A program made the translations under genes and the position numbers. A stretch of DNA of 64,000 nt from Siniperca chuatsi (taxonomy: Eukaryota; Chordata; Actinopteri; Centrarchiformes; Sinipercidae). Of the stretch, positions 45,935 through 57,300 are shown in pieces (the stretch's first letter is position 1; each line of letters opens with the position of its first letter). A model generated the notes under the pieces. It worked only from the letters and a program-made list of their open reading frames with translations. It had not been told where the DNA came from and did not search any database. The stretch spans positions 15,268,501-15,332,500 of the forward strand of contig NC_058042.1 of NCBI RefSeq assembly GCF_020085105.1, written 5' to 3'.

Positions 45935-48204
45935 CAGGGTGACATATAAGAGCAGAGGTAGAAGCACTCAGGTGGACTACATCTTGTGTAGACGTTGTAA
46001 TCTGAAAGAGACCAGTGACTGTAAAGTAGTGGTAGGGGAGAGTGTAGCCAGACAACACAGGATGGTAGTGTGTAAAATGACTCTGGTGGTGAGGAAGATG
46101 AAGAGGACAAAGGCAGAGCAGAGGACGAAGTGGTGGAAGTTGAAAAAGGAAGAATGCCGTGTAGTTTTTCAGGGAGGAGCTGAGACAGACTCTGGGTGGT
46201 CAGGAAGTGCTTCCAGATGACTGGACCACTACAGCTAATGTGATCAGGGAGACAGGTAGGAGGGTACTCGGTGTGTCATCTGGAAAGAGGAAAGTGGACA
46301 AGGAGACTTGGTGGTGGAACGAGGAAGTGCAGGAGTGTATACAGAGAAAGAGGTTAGCTAAGAAGAAGTGGGACACTGAGAGGACTGAAGAGAGTAGACA
46401 GGAGTACAGGGAGATGCAGCGTAAGGTGAAGGTAGAGGTGGCAAAGGCCAAACAAAGAGCATATGAGGACTTGTATGCTAGGTTGCACACTAAAGAGGGA
46501 GAGGTGGATTTGTACAGGTTGGCCAGACAAAGAGATAGAGATGGGAAGGATGCGCAGCAGGTTAGGGTGATTAAAGATAAGAATGGAAATATATTGACAG
46601 GTGCCAGGAGTGTGATGGGAAGATGGAAGGAGTACTTTGAAGAGTTGATGAATGAGGAAAATGAAAGGGAACGAAGAGTAGAAGAGGTGACTGGTGTGGA
46701 GCAGGAAGTATCAATGATTAGCAGGAGTGAAGTGAGGAGGACGTTGAAGAGGATGAAGAGTGGAAAGGCAGTTGGTCCTGATGACATACCTGTGGAGGTA
46801 TGGAAGTGTCTAGGAGAGGTGGCAGTAGAGTTTCTGACTAGTTTGTTTAACCAGATCTTGGAGAGTGAGAGGATGCCCGAGGAATGGAGGAAAAGTGTAC
46901 TGGTGCCAATGTTTAAAAACAAGGGAGATGTGCAGAGCTGTGGCAACTACAGAGGAATAAAGCTGATGAGCCATACAATGAAGTTGTGGGAAAGAGTAGT
47001 GGAAGCTAGGCTAAGGGCAGAGGTGAGCATTTGTGAGCAGCAATATGGTTTCATGCCTAGAAAGAGTACAACAGATGCAGTATTTGCTTTGAGGATGCTG
47101 ATGGAGAAGTACAGAGAAGGTCATAGGGAGTTGCATTGTGTCTTCGTAGATTTTGAGAAAGCGTATGACAGGGTGCCAAGAGAGGAGCTGTGGTATTGTA
47201 TGAGGAAGTCTGGAGTGGCAGAGAAGTATGTTAGAGTGGTGCAGGACATGTATGAGAGCTGTAAGACCATGGTGAGGTGTGCTGTAGGTGTGACAGAGGA
47301 GTTCAAGGTGGAGGTGGGTCTGCATCAAGGATCGGCTCCGAGCCCCTTCTTGTTTGCTCTGGTGATGGACAGGCTGACAGATGAGGTTAGACAGGAATCT
47401 CCATGGACTATGATGTTTGCGGATGACATTGTGATTTGTAGTGAGAGCAGGGAGCAGGTGGAGGAAAATCTAGAGAGATGGAGGTCTGCTCTGGAAAACA
47501 GAGGAATGAAGCTTAGCCACAGTAAGACAGAATACATGTGCGTCAATGAGAGGGACCCAGGTGGAACGGTGAGGTTACAGGGAGCAGAGGTGAAGAAGGT
47601 GCAGGACTTTAAGTACTTAGGGTCAGCGGTTCAGAGCAATGGAGACTTTGGAAATGAGGTGAAGAGGCGAGTGCAAGCAGGTTGGAACAGGTGGAGAAAA
47701 GTGTCAGGTGTGTTGTGTGATAAAAGAGTATCAGCAAGAATGAAAGGAAAGGTGTTCAAGACGGTGGTGAGACCAGCGATGATGTACAGCTTAGAGACAG
47801 TGGCACTGAAGAAAAGACAAGAGGCAGAGTTGGAGGTAGCAGAGCTTAAGATGTTGAGGTTCTCTTTGGGAGTGATGAGGACGGACAGGATCAGGAATGA
47901 GTACATCAGAGGGACAGCTCATGTTAGATGTTTCGGAGATAAAGTCAGAGAGGCCAGATTGAGGTGGTTTGGACATGTGCAGAGGAGAGACTGTGAATAT
48001 ATTGGTAGAAGGATGCTGAGGTTGGAGCTGCCAGGCAGGAGGTCTAGAGGAAGACCAAAGAGGAGATTTATGGATGTAGTGAGAGAGGACATGAAGTTAA
48101 TTGGTGTGAGTGAAGAGGATGCAGAGGACAGGGTTAGATGGAGGCACATGATTCGCTGTGGCGACCCCTGAAAGGGAACAGCCGAAAGGAAAAGAAGAAC
48201 TCTT
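45935..48204 (+). mobile_element. RTE-like LINE retrotransposon, 5'-truncated
   Basis: The 5' end begins inside the C-terminus of the apurinic-type endonuclease domain (QVDYILCRR, QHRMVVC). The reverse transcriptase follows, then a C-terminal basic region, and the element ends shortly after the stop in gaacagccgaaaggaaaaga. No target-site duplication was established. The endonuclease catalytic residues are missing, so the copy cannot be autonomous. RTE/Expander affiliation is from general resemblance. Confidence 0.88.
46207..48171 (+). pseudogene. LINE reverse transcriptase ORF, truncated copy
   Basis: A 654-codon open frame. RT motifs in order: GPDDIPVEVWK near residue 190, a fingers/palm motif with YRGIKLM, then VFVDFEKAYDRVPR (catalytic Asp) and HQGSAPSPFLFALVMD, and the catalytic box MFADDIVI. 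The C-terminal part includes RRSRGRPKRRF and ends WRHMIRCGDP. The RT itself looks intact, but it is joined upstream to the endonuclease remnant in a different frame: one frameshift lies within about 46160-46200. The ATG at 46207 is simply the first in the open frame, not the natural start. A young copy given its long intact frame, but 5'-truncated and so dead on arrival. Confidence 0.85.
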
Positions 48205-50938
48205 TTTAATTGTATTTAAAGGTATTTTTACATTGCCTTAAGTTGCATTTCCATTTTGTCTTGATGTCTTTGAATTGCCTTGTTGAAATGTGCTGTAAAA
48301 ATAAACTTGACTGGCCTCACCTCATAAAATGGCAACTGAGTGTAAATTCAGCACATAAACTAAACAAGTTATTTGCCAAAAGCTGCCACACTGTAACTGT
48401 GTAGAATGACAAACTGCAGACGCCCCAAAACAAACCATCTTACCTTTCTGTGCAATGGTGTTTTCACTTATTTTGGCTACGTAGACCTCAGAACTGCGAG
48501 ACTGCATGTTGTATTGACATCTCCCTGACTCTCTTGTGAGTTTTGTTGCACCTGTTATGGCAAGTCTAAGCTTATATCTTTATGATTTTTTTTGTATATT
48601 CTTTTGGTTACCTCAGCAAACTCCTAGCATAGTTCACACAGCTTCTACCTGAGTAGAATTGGCCAAAATGAAGAAACATCTTTGTGGGTGTGCAGTTAGA
48701 GCACAGTAGAGCTAATAATGGCTTTTGTAGGCCAGTATAGATATTGATAATTGAAAGTAAAAAATAACCACATAACATTACACACACTGACCAAATACGT
48801 ACATATTTTAGCAAGTATTCCTCAAATGTGGTTACTGAAGAGTGATTAAAGACATGTACTGACTGCTGATCCAAGATATTTTACAGTTAAACTTTGTTGT
48901 CAAGATCAATACAGTAGCTCACACCCTGAATATAAGTTAACTCAAACTATGTTGTTTTACTGTTCATGAACATGAAAGATTTAATTTTACAGTGGATATT
49001 TTTCAGGTGATTATACATATTTCTGTTGTAAGCCTGTAGCTTAAAATTTTGATTTAGTAGGATAGAAATAAGACCAAACATCCTAAAAAGTTAACCAAAA
49101 AGAGGGTGCTCCAGCATGCTAACATGCCAAAAGTATATCATTATTATATTGTCTGACAGTGCAAATTAATCATGCAACTGCAAATGAATGATCAGTTTAA
49201 TTGAAAGACCATTTCACATCATTTTAAATAGAGTGCAGTTGTTCTCAAATAAATACTCACTTGGGCTGGTTCACTGCCTTTTAATAAAGGTTAGATTACA
49301 ACCTCTTTCTTTTTTACATTTAGGAGTGTGGGGGCAGAGGGGAGTGTGCATAAGGAAAATATGTTAGAAATATATAAAAAATATATCATAACCATCATTA
49401 TCATCTTTACAGTCACCATGAAAAGCATCATCCTTACCATCATCATCATCTGTAACATCGCCATCACTAACATCAACAATATTATTACATCATCATTTAT
49501 GTAATTTAACTTGCTACAGCACATGTGCTAAATGAGGAGTCCTATCTGAATTATTGCATTTATACGCTGTTGAAATTATGAAAATAGGATTTTTCTTTTT
49601 TTGGTACACTGTATTGTACAATGTAAGGTGAAGTTTGTTTTGGTATTGGCATACTATATTTTTTTGGATGTGTTTGGGGTGTTGAATGTAGTATGTTTGT
49701 ACAATATTTTTGGCCAGTAATGTGTTGTAAAACTCATACGTATCCTTAAAACTAAAATCAAGTAATGGTGTGTGTCTACTTCGACATCGCCATGAGCTCT
49801 ACATGTGAGTGGACAATATTGTGTACAGCTGTACAGATGAATGTGTGCAACAACGAAATTGTGACTAGTTGACTTTTTTTTTCCTCTGAGTAAACTATAC
49901 AACAATAGTTCTACGCCCCAACCTAGGATGATCTCATTACATTATAGTTGTACTTAGTTATTAATGAGGTTTAGATAACAAGACTTAAACCTGATACTGC
50001 AACACTAATGGCTGTTCAGCCTGCTACAGCTACATCTACTGTAAGATGTAAACAGATTGAACCAGCGCAACTGTGGCTGTTGTGTAAGACATGAAAGGTT
50101 ATTGATTTGTGACATCATTTGACAGTAAAATAAAACTCTTATTCTACAGCGAGAAGTAACTTCACTATTATTCTCTGCCACATACTGTACATATTCTCCA
50201 GCAATCCCCTACATCCCATTCCTAAACCATTGCATGCTTATATTTTCTGTCTCTGAAAAAGTAGATTTTTTTTTTTTTTAAATTGCACTGTGCTTTTTTG
50301 GATATGCAGGGATTCAGTGTCTCTCTCCCTGTACTCTGAAGAAAGAGAAACTGAATCCCTTCACTTAGGCATTGATCTAGCCAAAATATGTGCATAAAAT
50401 GCATATCCCCAGCTGTCTTCAGGCCAACTCTTTCAATTGTATTATTTAAAAGTAAAGTACTGATAGCAAGTATTAATATCTATAAGTTTCAACATTATGA
50501 ATACAGCTTTTCATTATTTTTTTAGCAAAGTGAACCAAGCTCATTTCCAGTGCAAGAATGTACAAATATTGCAAGCTTATGTCAATATTTGTGCAAACTG
50601 GATTAAACAAGATAAAGCAGTTGAATAAGCTACCTTTAAAGGTTTAGACTCAGTACTACAGTGTGAGGTTTTTTTTTAAGAAATAGATTATTACAGTTGA
50701 GATGCAGTACTGAAGCAACTTCATGCATATACTATGTGTAATTATGCTCCATATACAGCCTTGATCAAAACGTGAATGGTTTGATTCACTACAAGTGGAA
50801 GCAGGCCAAATAAACAAAGATAAGATGCACAGTGGCTCCCCGTCCCCCATGTGTACCATCATAGTCTGTGAACCACTCAGCAATGACGCTCTAAGTTATC
50901 AACCAGTAAATACTTTAATTTGAGATAATGATTTGGTT
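48205..50938. other. intergenic and cend1 3' UTR, no gene seen
   Basis: AT-rich. A degenerate (CAT)n-type tract lies at 49390-49500. No clear polyadenylation signal for cend1 was assigned. Confidence 0.55.
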
Positions 50939-51229
50939 TTAATTTCTCCTTGCCAGTAGCAACACTCCCAGCAAGATGGCTCCTGCAGCAATAACGGCAC
51001 CACCGATGAGAAAGGGTTTCAGGTGTTCCAGAGAGTCTGTGCCGGAGGCCACAGCCTCTTCACCTGCCGCTGCTGCTTCAGCTTCTGCTGCCCCATCCTG
51101 GGGAGGAGGATGCTCAGGCTCAGGGGCCACAGGGGCAGGGTCAGCCTTGCGTGGGGCTGCCGGCTCCTTCTTCTCTGCTTTAGATGCCGCCTTGGGTGCT
51201 GGAGCCCCGGACTTGGCCTTGGCTTCCAT
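50939..51229 (-). CDS. cend1: cell cycle exit and neuronal differentiation protein 1 (BM88)
   Basis: CEND1 is a neuronal tail-anchored protein of the outer mitochondrial and other membranes that promotes cell-cycle exit of neural precursors. The single 96-residue open frame starts MEAKAKSGAPAPKAASKAEK, has an Ala/Pro/Glu-rich cytosolic part with low complexity, and ends in KPFLIGGAVIAAGAIL and LGVLLLARRN, a C-terminal transmembrane anchor followed by a short basic tail, the same plan as mammalian CEND1. It is shorter than human (149). The low-complexity region carries little homology, so the call rests on the anchor plus the adjacent polr2l, which also neighbours CEND1 in human. An acceptor at about 51299 (ctgtttttcctcag) suggests a 5' UTR intron. 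Confidence 0.8.
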   Translation of the reverse strand: MEAKAKSGAPAPKAASKAEKKEPAAPRKADPAPVAPEPEHPPPQDGAAEAEAAAAGEEAVASGTDSLEHLKPFLIGGAVIAAGAILLGVLLLARRN

Positions 51230-53430
51230 GGACTCGGGGACAGAGGTGTGGTCTGGTCAGGAGAAGTCTTTATAAGGTCAGCTCTGTGCTGCTTCACTGA
51301 GGAAAAACAGCAGACAGACACAGCCAGATTATCCCTCTAAATTAGGCTCAGACATCATGTTATCTGCTCTGCTGAATGTAGAGACATTGACATACGAAAG
51401 ATACACGATTCACTGTACAGCAGTGAAGCAGTCATGTAGTAGTGGGGCCTTAATTGTGACCTTGGAAAAAGATGACATTGATGGAAACACTGATGCTCAG
51501 AGGACAGGGAATTGTTTATTTTGGTCACAGCAGCTGTGACATAATCTTCCACTGAAGAAATAATGTTACGATAGCTTCCTCGGTAAAGCTTTTTCATGGG
51601 ACAATCTGCTAGTTTTGTAATGGATGAAGAGGGAATGGTACTGCAGCTACAGAGCTTATATATAGTCAAGGACTGAATCTCTCTCTCTGGCCTAATCCAG
51701 ATCAATAACGTGAAGAGAGCAAGACAGAGCTCTTTCTCCGTCTTGCTCGCTGTTCTCTCACTGTAAAACTGCATGAGTCATATGTGCTATAAATGGAGGA
51801 CAAGATGGAGGAGAGAAATAAGGACCACCGTGACTGCGAGGAAATCAGTGAAAAAGCAAATGAGGGAAAAGAATGAAGAAGAATAAACACTGCTATAATT
51901 GAATGAACGCATCATAGCAGCTTGCACTTTACAGAATGAAGGCTGGACACATCTTTACAAAAATGCTTCCTATTAAATCCTGCAGTGATGTGATAAGAGC
52001 AAATATGGACATTACATACCTCTCCAACAGCTCTGTAGAGATTACAAGGATAACAGATGAAGAAGGAACTGCAGCAGCCTCTGGAAGTGAGAATGTCCTT
52101 AATATAAGAAAATGAGAGAAAGCGGAGAGATGGAGGACACTGAAAGCAGGAGGGAGGAGAATGAGAGAGGGAGAGGAGGATGTACCATCTGGTCCTCAAA
52201 ATAGGGGGAGTCTATTCTTTGATTACATCCTGGGTTTTAGAGCCTGTTTAAAAAAACTTAATCCAGTGATTTCAACACATACACACAGGTTCTTGTGAAA
52301 ATAATTTTGTTTGGTCATTTTTGAGGTACCTTGCCGTAAGAGTAAATATTTGGAAAATTACATTTTCATTGTTTTGGCTCTGTACTCAAGTGCATTTGAT
52401 TCCAAATTAAACAATTACTGAGTTTAAAGTGCTGACTTTCACCTTTGAGGGTGTTTATGTCCATATTGTTGACAGTCTGTGTAGGAACCCTTTTCATACA
52501 TAGTCCCCACATTTTCTGACAGAGCAAGAGCAGAACGACAGGGCTACAGAGCATCCACTGCTCATCCATGGATGTAAATTCCAAATTAAAGCTGAAAATC
52601 AGAGCTTTAGCCTCACTGTTTCATTTCCAAGACAATGTGCTGGAATATAGAGCCAACACAGAAAAAGAATGATTGATACATATAACACAATCTGCATTGT
52701 ACAGAGAATATTTCTTATAATTACGAATAAATTAATTTAGTTTATTTTTAGGGCTGATAGTTACAAAATATTTAATGTACATATACTGTGGGTAACCACG
52801 TCGGTTGATCTCTCTCTGTCCATCTATTCATTATGTATACCTGCTTGTCCTGTGTAGAGTTGCGGAGGCTCGACTCTATCCAGCATGCATTGAGCAAGAG
52901 CTCTCTTGAAAAGATTGTCAGAGGAGCATTACCACTAATTGACAACAACTAATCAGAAGGCACTCACACAGTCTTACAGTACTTAGAGAGGTAACAAATG
53001 CAGTACAAGGACAGATCATTGTTATGAAATTGAAATCATTTTGCCCCACCAGCACATGCCCCAGCGACACCGCTCACCATTATCTTCAGTCAGTTCCCAT
53101 AAAATGGCTGGACACTTATTCAGTCATTTTATAGGGAAATGAGTCGTGTTGCTTTCTTCTCAATGAAAGGGAGTCACCCCGCATCACGTTTGCCTCTGTG
53201 CAAATGTGCTATGTAATGTGAGAAATGTCACATTGCAAATATGCAGAGCAATATCTGTTTCTCACATTATAGCCTTTATTTCTCAAACAATATTTCATAT
53301 GTATTTATCCTGTTACATTTGACACACCAATTACAGGCACCTTTGAAGTTATTTTCAGACAGCAGATGTCTATGCCCCAACCACAGTCCCTGTGACAGGA
53401 CTAGGGCTGATGAGGTCTTTCTCATTCATC
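51230..53430. other. cend1 5' region and intergenic, no gene seen
   Basis: A possible cend1 5' UTR donor on the - strand (ggagaggtatgt) lies near 52019. The rest is AT-rich, with no gene recognised. Confidence 0.45.
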
Positions 53431-53565
53431 TCAGAATCAGAGTCAGAAATACTTTATTGATCCCCGAAATGAAACTCTTTGTTACAGCAGCTCGCCTTTA
53501 CGTCAGTGCACACAGGAGAAAGTACTAGCAAAAAATATAATACAATACACTATAAAAACAGGTAT
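53431..53565 (+). repeat. teleost dispersed repeat fragment
   Basis: cagaatcagagtcagaaata followed by ctttattgatccccgaaatg is a widespread fish repeat start. The family is uncertain, and only about 130 bases are recognisable. Confidence 0.5.
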
Positions 53566-54239
53566 CTGATCTTTTTAATAGCTTGTTGGCTTAGCTTTGT
53601 AGCCTGATAGCAGACAGGATTGTCAACAGTCAACTCGATGGAGTGGGTGGATTCGAAGGCCAGGACCCAGGCAAATAGCTTCGCCTGCGTTTTTACATCT
53701 ATTTTCATGTGTAGATTTTATGACGTAACGCGGATCCACGCCCAGTATACGTCGAACCAAAGAAGATCGTAGTATGTCAAGATAGTAATCGGTAAAGCAC
53801 GGAGTTGTCGTTCAAAATGCGTACTGGTTGACGTAAAACCAGCCAAAGGGCGTCAGATACAATCTCAAACTGATCAAAAAGAACTTGAACTCTAATTTAC
53901 TCGAAAATAAAATACAAAAGTCACCCTCCCATGTTTATGTCAATTAATATCATCTCACCTAATATGGATTTGAAATATCGCTTGATAATCACATGAGCAA
54001 AAGTCTGTTTTCAGTCGAGTCATGATGTGACGCAAAATAAATAAATTATACGCAAGGACTAAAAACAAAACGTAGAATTATGGACGGCACGTTCATTAAG
54101 TTCATTTTGGTAATAATAAAAAGGTAGCCACATTACATTTTTGATAGTTTTAAATATAGGTTTGTATACGTTTTGTATAAAACGTTGGTTAAAAGTCATG
54201 TTTATTTACCGCACGCAAGTCAAGCTTTGCCTGCATAGC

Positions 54240-55297
54240 TGTTTCGTCGCTGTGGTAACGAACTATGCTGTTGTAAATACTAAACTGCGCATGCGCCGCG
54301 GCACAACGGGGCCCAATCAAATACGCTAATAACATTTTTGCCTTTAAGATAGCGTAATGCTATTTTTAACAAATGGCATTCAAAACAGCCAACTCCCTAG
54401 AGACCTGAACAAACAGAAGAGTGTCAAATTCCCCCGGGGTCTTTCTGGCTGACCTCACAAAGGGGAGCGGCAACCTCTCGAAAAACACTGCTCTCTTTGA
54501 ATCGGTTGTGGATTCCTTGATATTCATAAACCACCAGTGGCGCCCTTTCTCCGCAAGATCTCCAAAGTGTCCGAGGTCTGCCGTTTACAAAAACGAGTCA
54601 GGTGTGCGTAAACATAACGTTGTATGGGATTTGCGCAGCCGAACACGGAAGGGGAATAACCAAATCGTACGCTTTTTTCAGTGGGAGAAATATCCGAGGG
54701 GATTGGCCAGATTCCCAGGAAATGCTTCCTCCGTTTAGCTGCTATACACGCTGAGGTCCGGGAGTTGTCCGGTGATGGCACACACAAGCTACTGACTACA
54801 ACGTGAGAAGCGAAGGGCTCGTCTTGTTTGTTAAACCCGAGGCACTGTCATCTTCTGTGGATAGAAATCATCATGCCGAGCTCCGACGGAGGGACATAAA
54901 AACGACCCACACTCACTGAACTGCCACAGCCGACGACGTGTTGCAATTAAGCGGAGAAGCAAGCCGTCAGTATCCGGCGGTTTGAAAACGACCGTGTATT
55001 TGATGACTTGTCTTTGATGGCATGTATCAGGTTTGCCTGACACCCGCATGGATGTACCCGGCAGATAACCGAGGAAGCTCCAGCTCTTGGAGGTCTCGGA
55101 GTCCATTCATTCTCCTGTTGTAATGACGTTTGTACGGTTATTATAATTCGATCGGTGAGACATTTGTGAATTCACCCCCCCAAACCCTGAACCGGTGTCG
55201 GGGAGAGCGAGCGTGAGGCGGGTCGGCAGTCGGAAGGATATGGGAGAGCGAGCGGAACCGGTGCAGTGGGTCTTGTCAAGGCATCGTCAAAATACAG
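54240..55297 (+). promoter_or_regulatory. CpG-rich promoter and first exon of a + strand gene
   Basis: CpG density rises sharply compared with the rest of the window. tgcgcatgcgc at 54286-54296 is an NRF1 palindrome. The exon appears to end at 55297 (atacag before gtgagc). An ATG at 55240 is open to the splice site (MGERAEPVQWVLSRHRQNT plus one base), so the exon may be coding or may carry an upstream frame. The next gene is off the window. Human order (POLR2L then TSPAN4) suggests tspan4, but the residues do not match a tetraspanin start, so this is only positional. Confidence 0.5.
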
Positions 55298-55619
55298 GTG
55301 AGCAGCAGCTACCGGATGAGGAGACAATTTGACTGATTACCTGTCTCTAGCTATATGCACATGCACGGCACGGACAGTGTGACCCGGCTTCTTAGTCCAT
55401 GTTTTAGTGCTGATTTGAGACACATTTCTTAGGCCACATCTCCATTAGCTAGGCCCGCAGGATGCCACTTTAAGCAGCTGTCCTGATTAAATGAGATTAG
55501 ACACTACCGCCGCTGCTGCTTATCGCTTTGTTGGAATCACACATTTTGATGCTGTTGCACATACAAACACCAAGGCTGCAGGTAACAATAGTTTCAGTGG
55601 TTGAGTTACTGTATATTTG

Positions 55620-55680
<61 letters not shown>

Positions 55681-57190
55681 TTTACTATATTTAAAATAAT
55701 AACAAATGGCAATCACAAGTGACGAGCCCAAAGTAATGGGTTTTTTTTTTTTTTTAGCCTAGTTGGTGTAAACTACCAACTCCCCAAGTATTCAGTTAAA
55801 GTAGTAAGTAAAATGACAGACTCCATTACCAATATTGATTATGACTAATTCTTCTGCTTATTTAATAACTCACTGGTATTTTCATTGCTAAAAGACTTAA
55901 AGCCCATCCTGTACATTAACCAGACTGTATGCTTTTGGTTGGGCAGTAGCTGACATGCAAAAAAAAAAGGACCTGGCACAGCTGCAGTAAGGGGAATGTC
56001 ACACCTGTTTATCATTTGCACTGAGAATACTTCACTGATAATTCCTTCATTCCTCATTTGTGGATACTGTTTTTCCTCTGTTGTCATTATGTTCATGCCA
56101 CTCAGAGTGCAAATGCCTTCATTAAGCAATGTTTCAGCATAAATGACCAGAGGTGTCAGTTGGAGAGTGACGAGCTGTCCTAACGAGGATAATGAACGAT
56201 ATAAGAGAGATCTTTATTTTGAGCAAAATAAGAGTTGAGTTCTGGGAAGAAGAATGAGGAGAAAGTGGGAATGTTTTCCATTACACACAAAGTGGCACAT
56301 ATTGTAGTCTTCTGTTTTATGGTAAGGCACCAGATAAGTTTGTCATGAGCAGAGGCACTGAGTGTTTATGGCACACAGATAGTGATAATTGTAGATTACT
56401 AGACTATATCCCAGCTTTTACGATTTACATCTTATTTTATACTGATTTCTGATCCGGCCTCTTACTGTAAACCTATCGAGTATAGACGAGCTTAGATATT
56501 TTATCAGATTTAAATAAAATATCAATCCAAGCCCAGCCCAGCCATGTAAGGCTGCATCAACACCAGTGTTTACGCTTGGTTCTCTGGTATCCCTGTAGGC
56601 TTCAACCCTAGTGGAAACCAGGTGCCTCCCGGGAGTTCTGGCAGATAGTTTGTTGTCTCTTTGTTTTCCAAAGCATTATGTGTGACCTCTCCTTGTGCCA
56701 GAAATCTAGCTCCTCTGCTCTAATATTAACTAATTATTTTACATTATTTGATTTAGCAGGGCCTAAATCTGGTGTTTGGGTGTTTACAGGTGCTTTGGGA
56801 TGAAGCAGCAGCAAAGTAGAGCATTTAGCCATATTTGATGGTTTTGGTCCTGCAGGTAACAAGTGTCAATAATGATGGAACAAATTTAGTCATTTGTGAA
56901 GTTCCAATGTTGCCTTTTCAGGATTTCAAAGAAATGATCAGTTATTTCTCACACTTGTGCCTTTTTATAATTTGGACAACATCCTTAAATAGATGTATGA
57001 AGTCCTGTTGCATTGTGTAAATCAGGGATGATTAGAGTTCAGAAGTATGTCTAAAGGACAGGGTATAATGTAGCGTTTTAAGAACCACCTAAAGCATGTT
57101 ATTTTTTGATAACTGCTCAGTGCTCAGCTTGGAGTGGAATATAGCATGACTACACAATGGCCAAAGATTTCGGTAACTTCATTTAAAAAC
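55298..57190 (+). other. probable first intron, left part
   Basis: It holds a (TA)n run. No exon was recognised. Confidence 0.45.
55621..55677. repeat. (TA)28 microsatellite
   Basis: Uninterrupted ta dinucleotides over 57 bases. Confidence 0.97.
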
Positions 57191-57300
57191 TGCATTTTGC
57201 TTTTTCTTGTGTTATCTTTGACTAATATTTAAATTTGTGACAAACATGCAAAAAAATAAGAAATCAGGAAGGGGGCAAACACTTTTTCACACCACTGTAT
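57190..57300 (+). mobile_element. Tc1-type MITE end fragment
   Basis: gaagggggcaaacacttttt followed by cacaccactgta matches the terminal sequence of common teleost Tc1-related elements. The other end is not visible. Confidence 0.55.

Noticed and set aside
46200..46946. 248-codon minus-strand open frame
   Set aside because: It is the antisense shadow of the LINE reverse transcriptase frame, which has clear RT motifs on the + strand.
50976..51340. Two + strand open frames opposite cend1
   Set aside because: They are antisense products of the Ala/Pro/Glu-rich cend1 coding sequence.
54421..54738. 105-codon + strand frame in the CpG-rich region
   Set aside because: Long frames are expected in GC-rich DNA. 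It lacks conserved motifs, and no splice signal joins it to anything.
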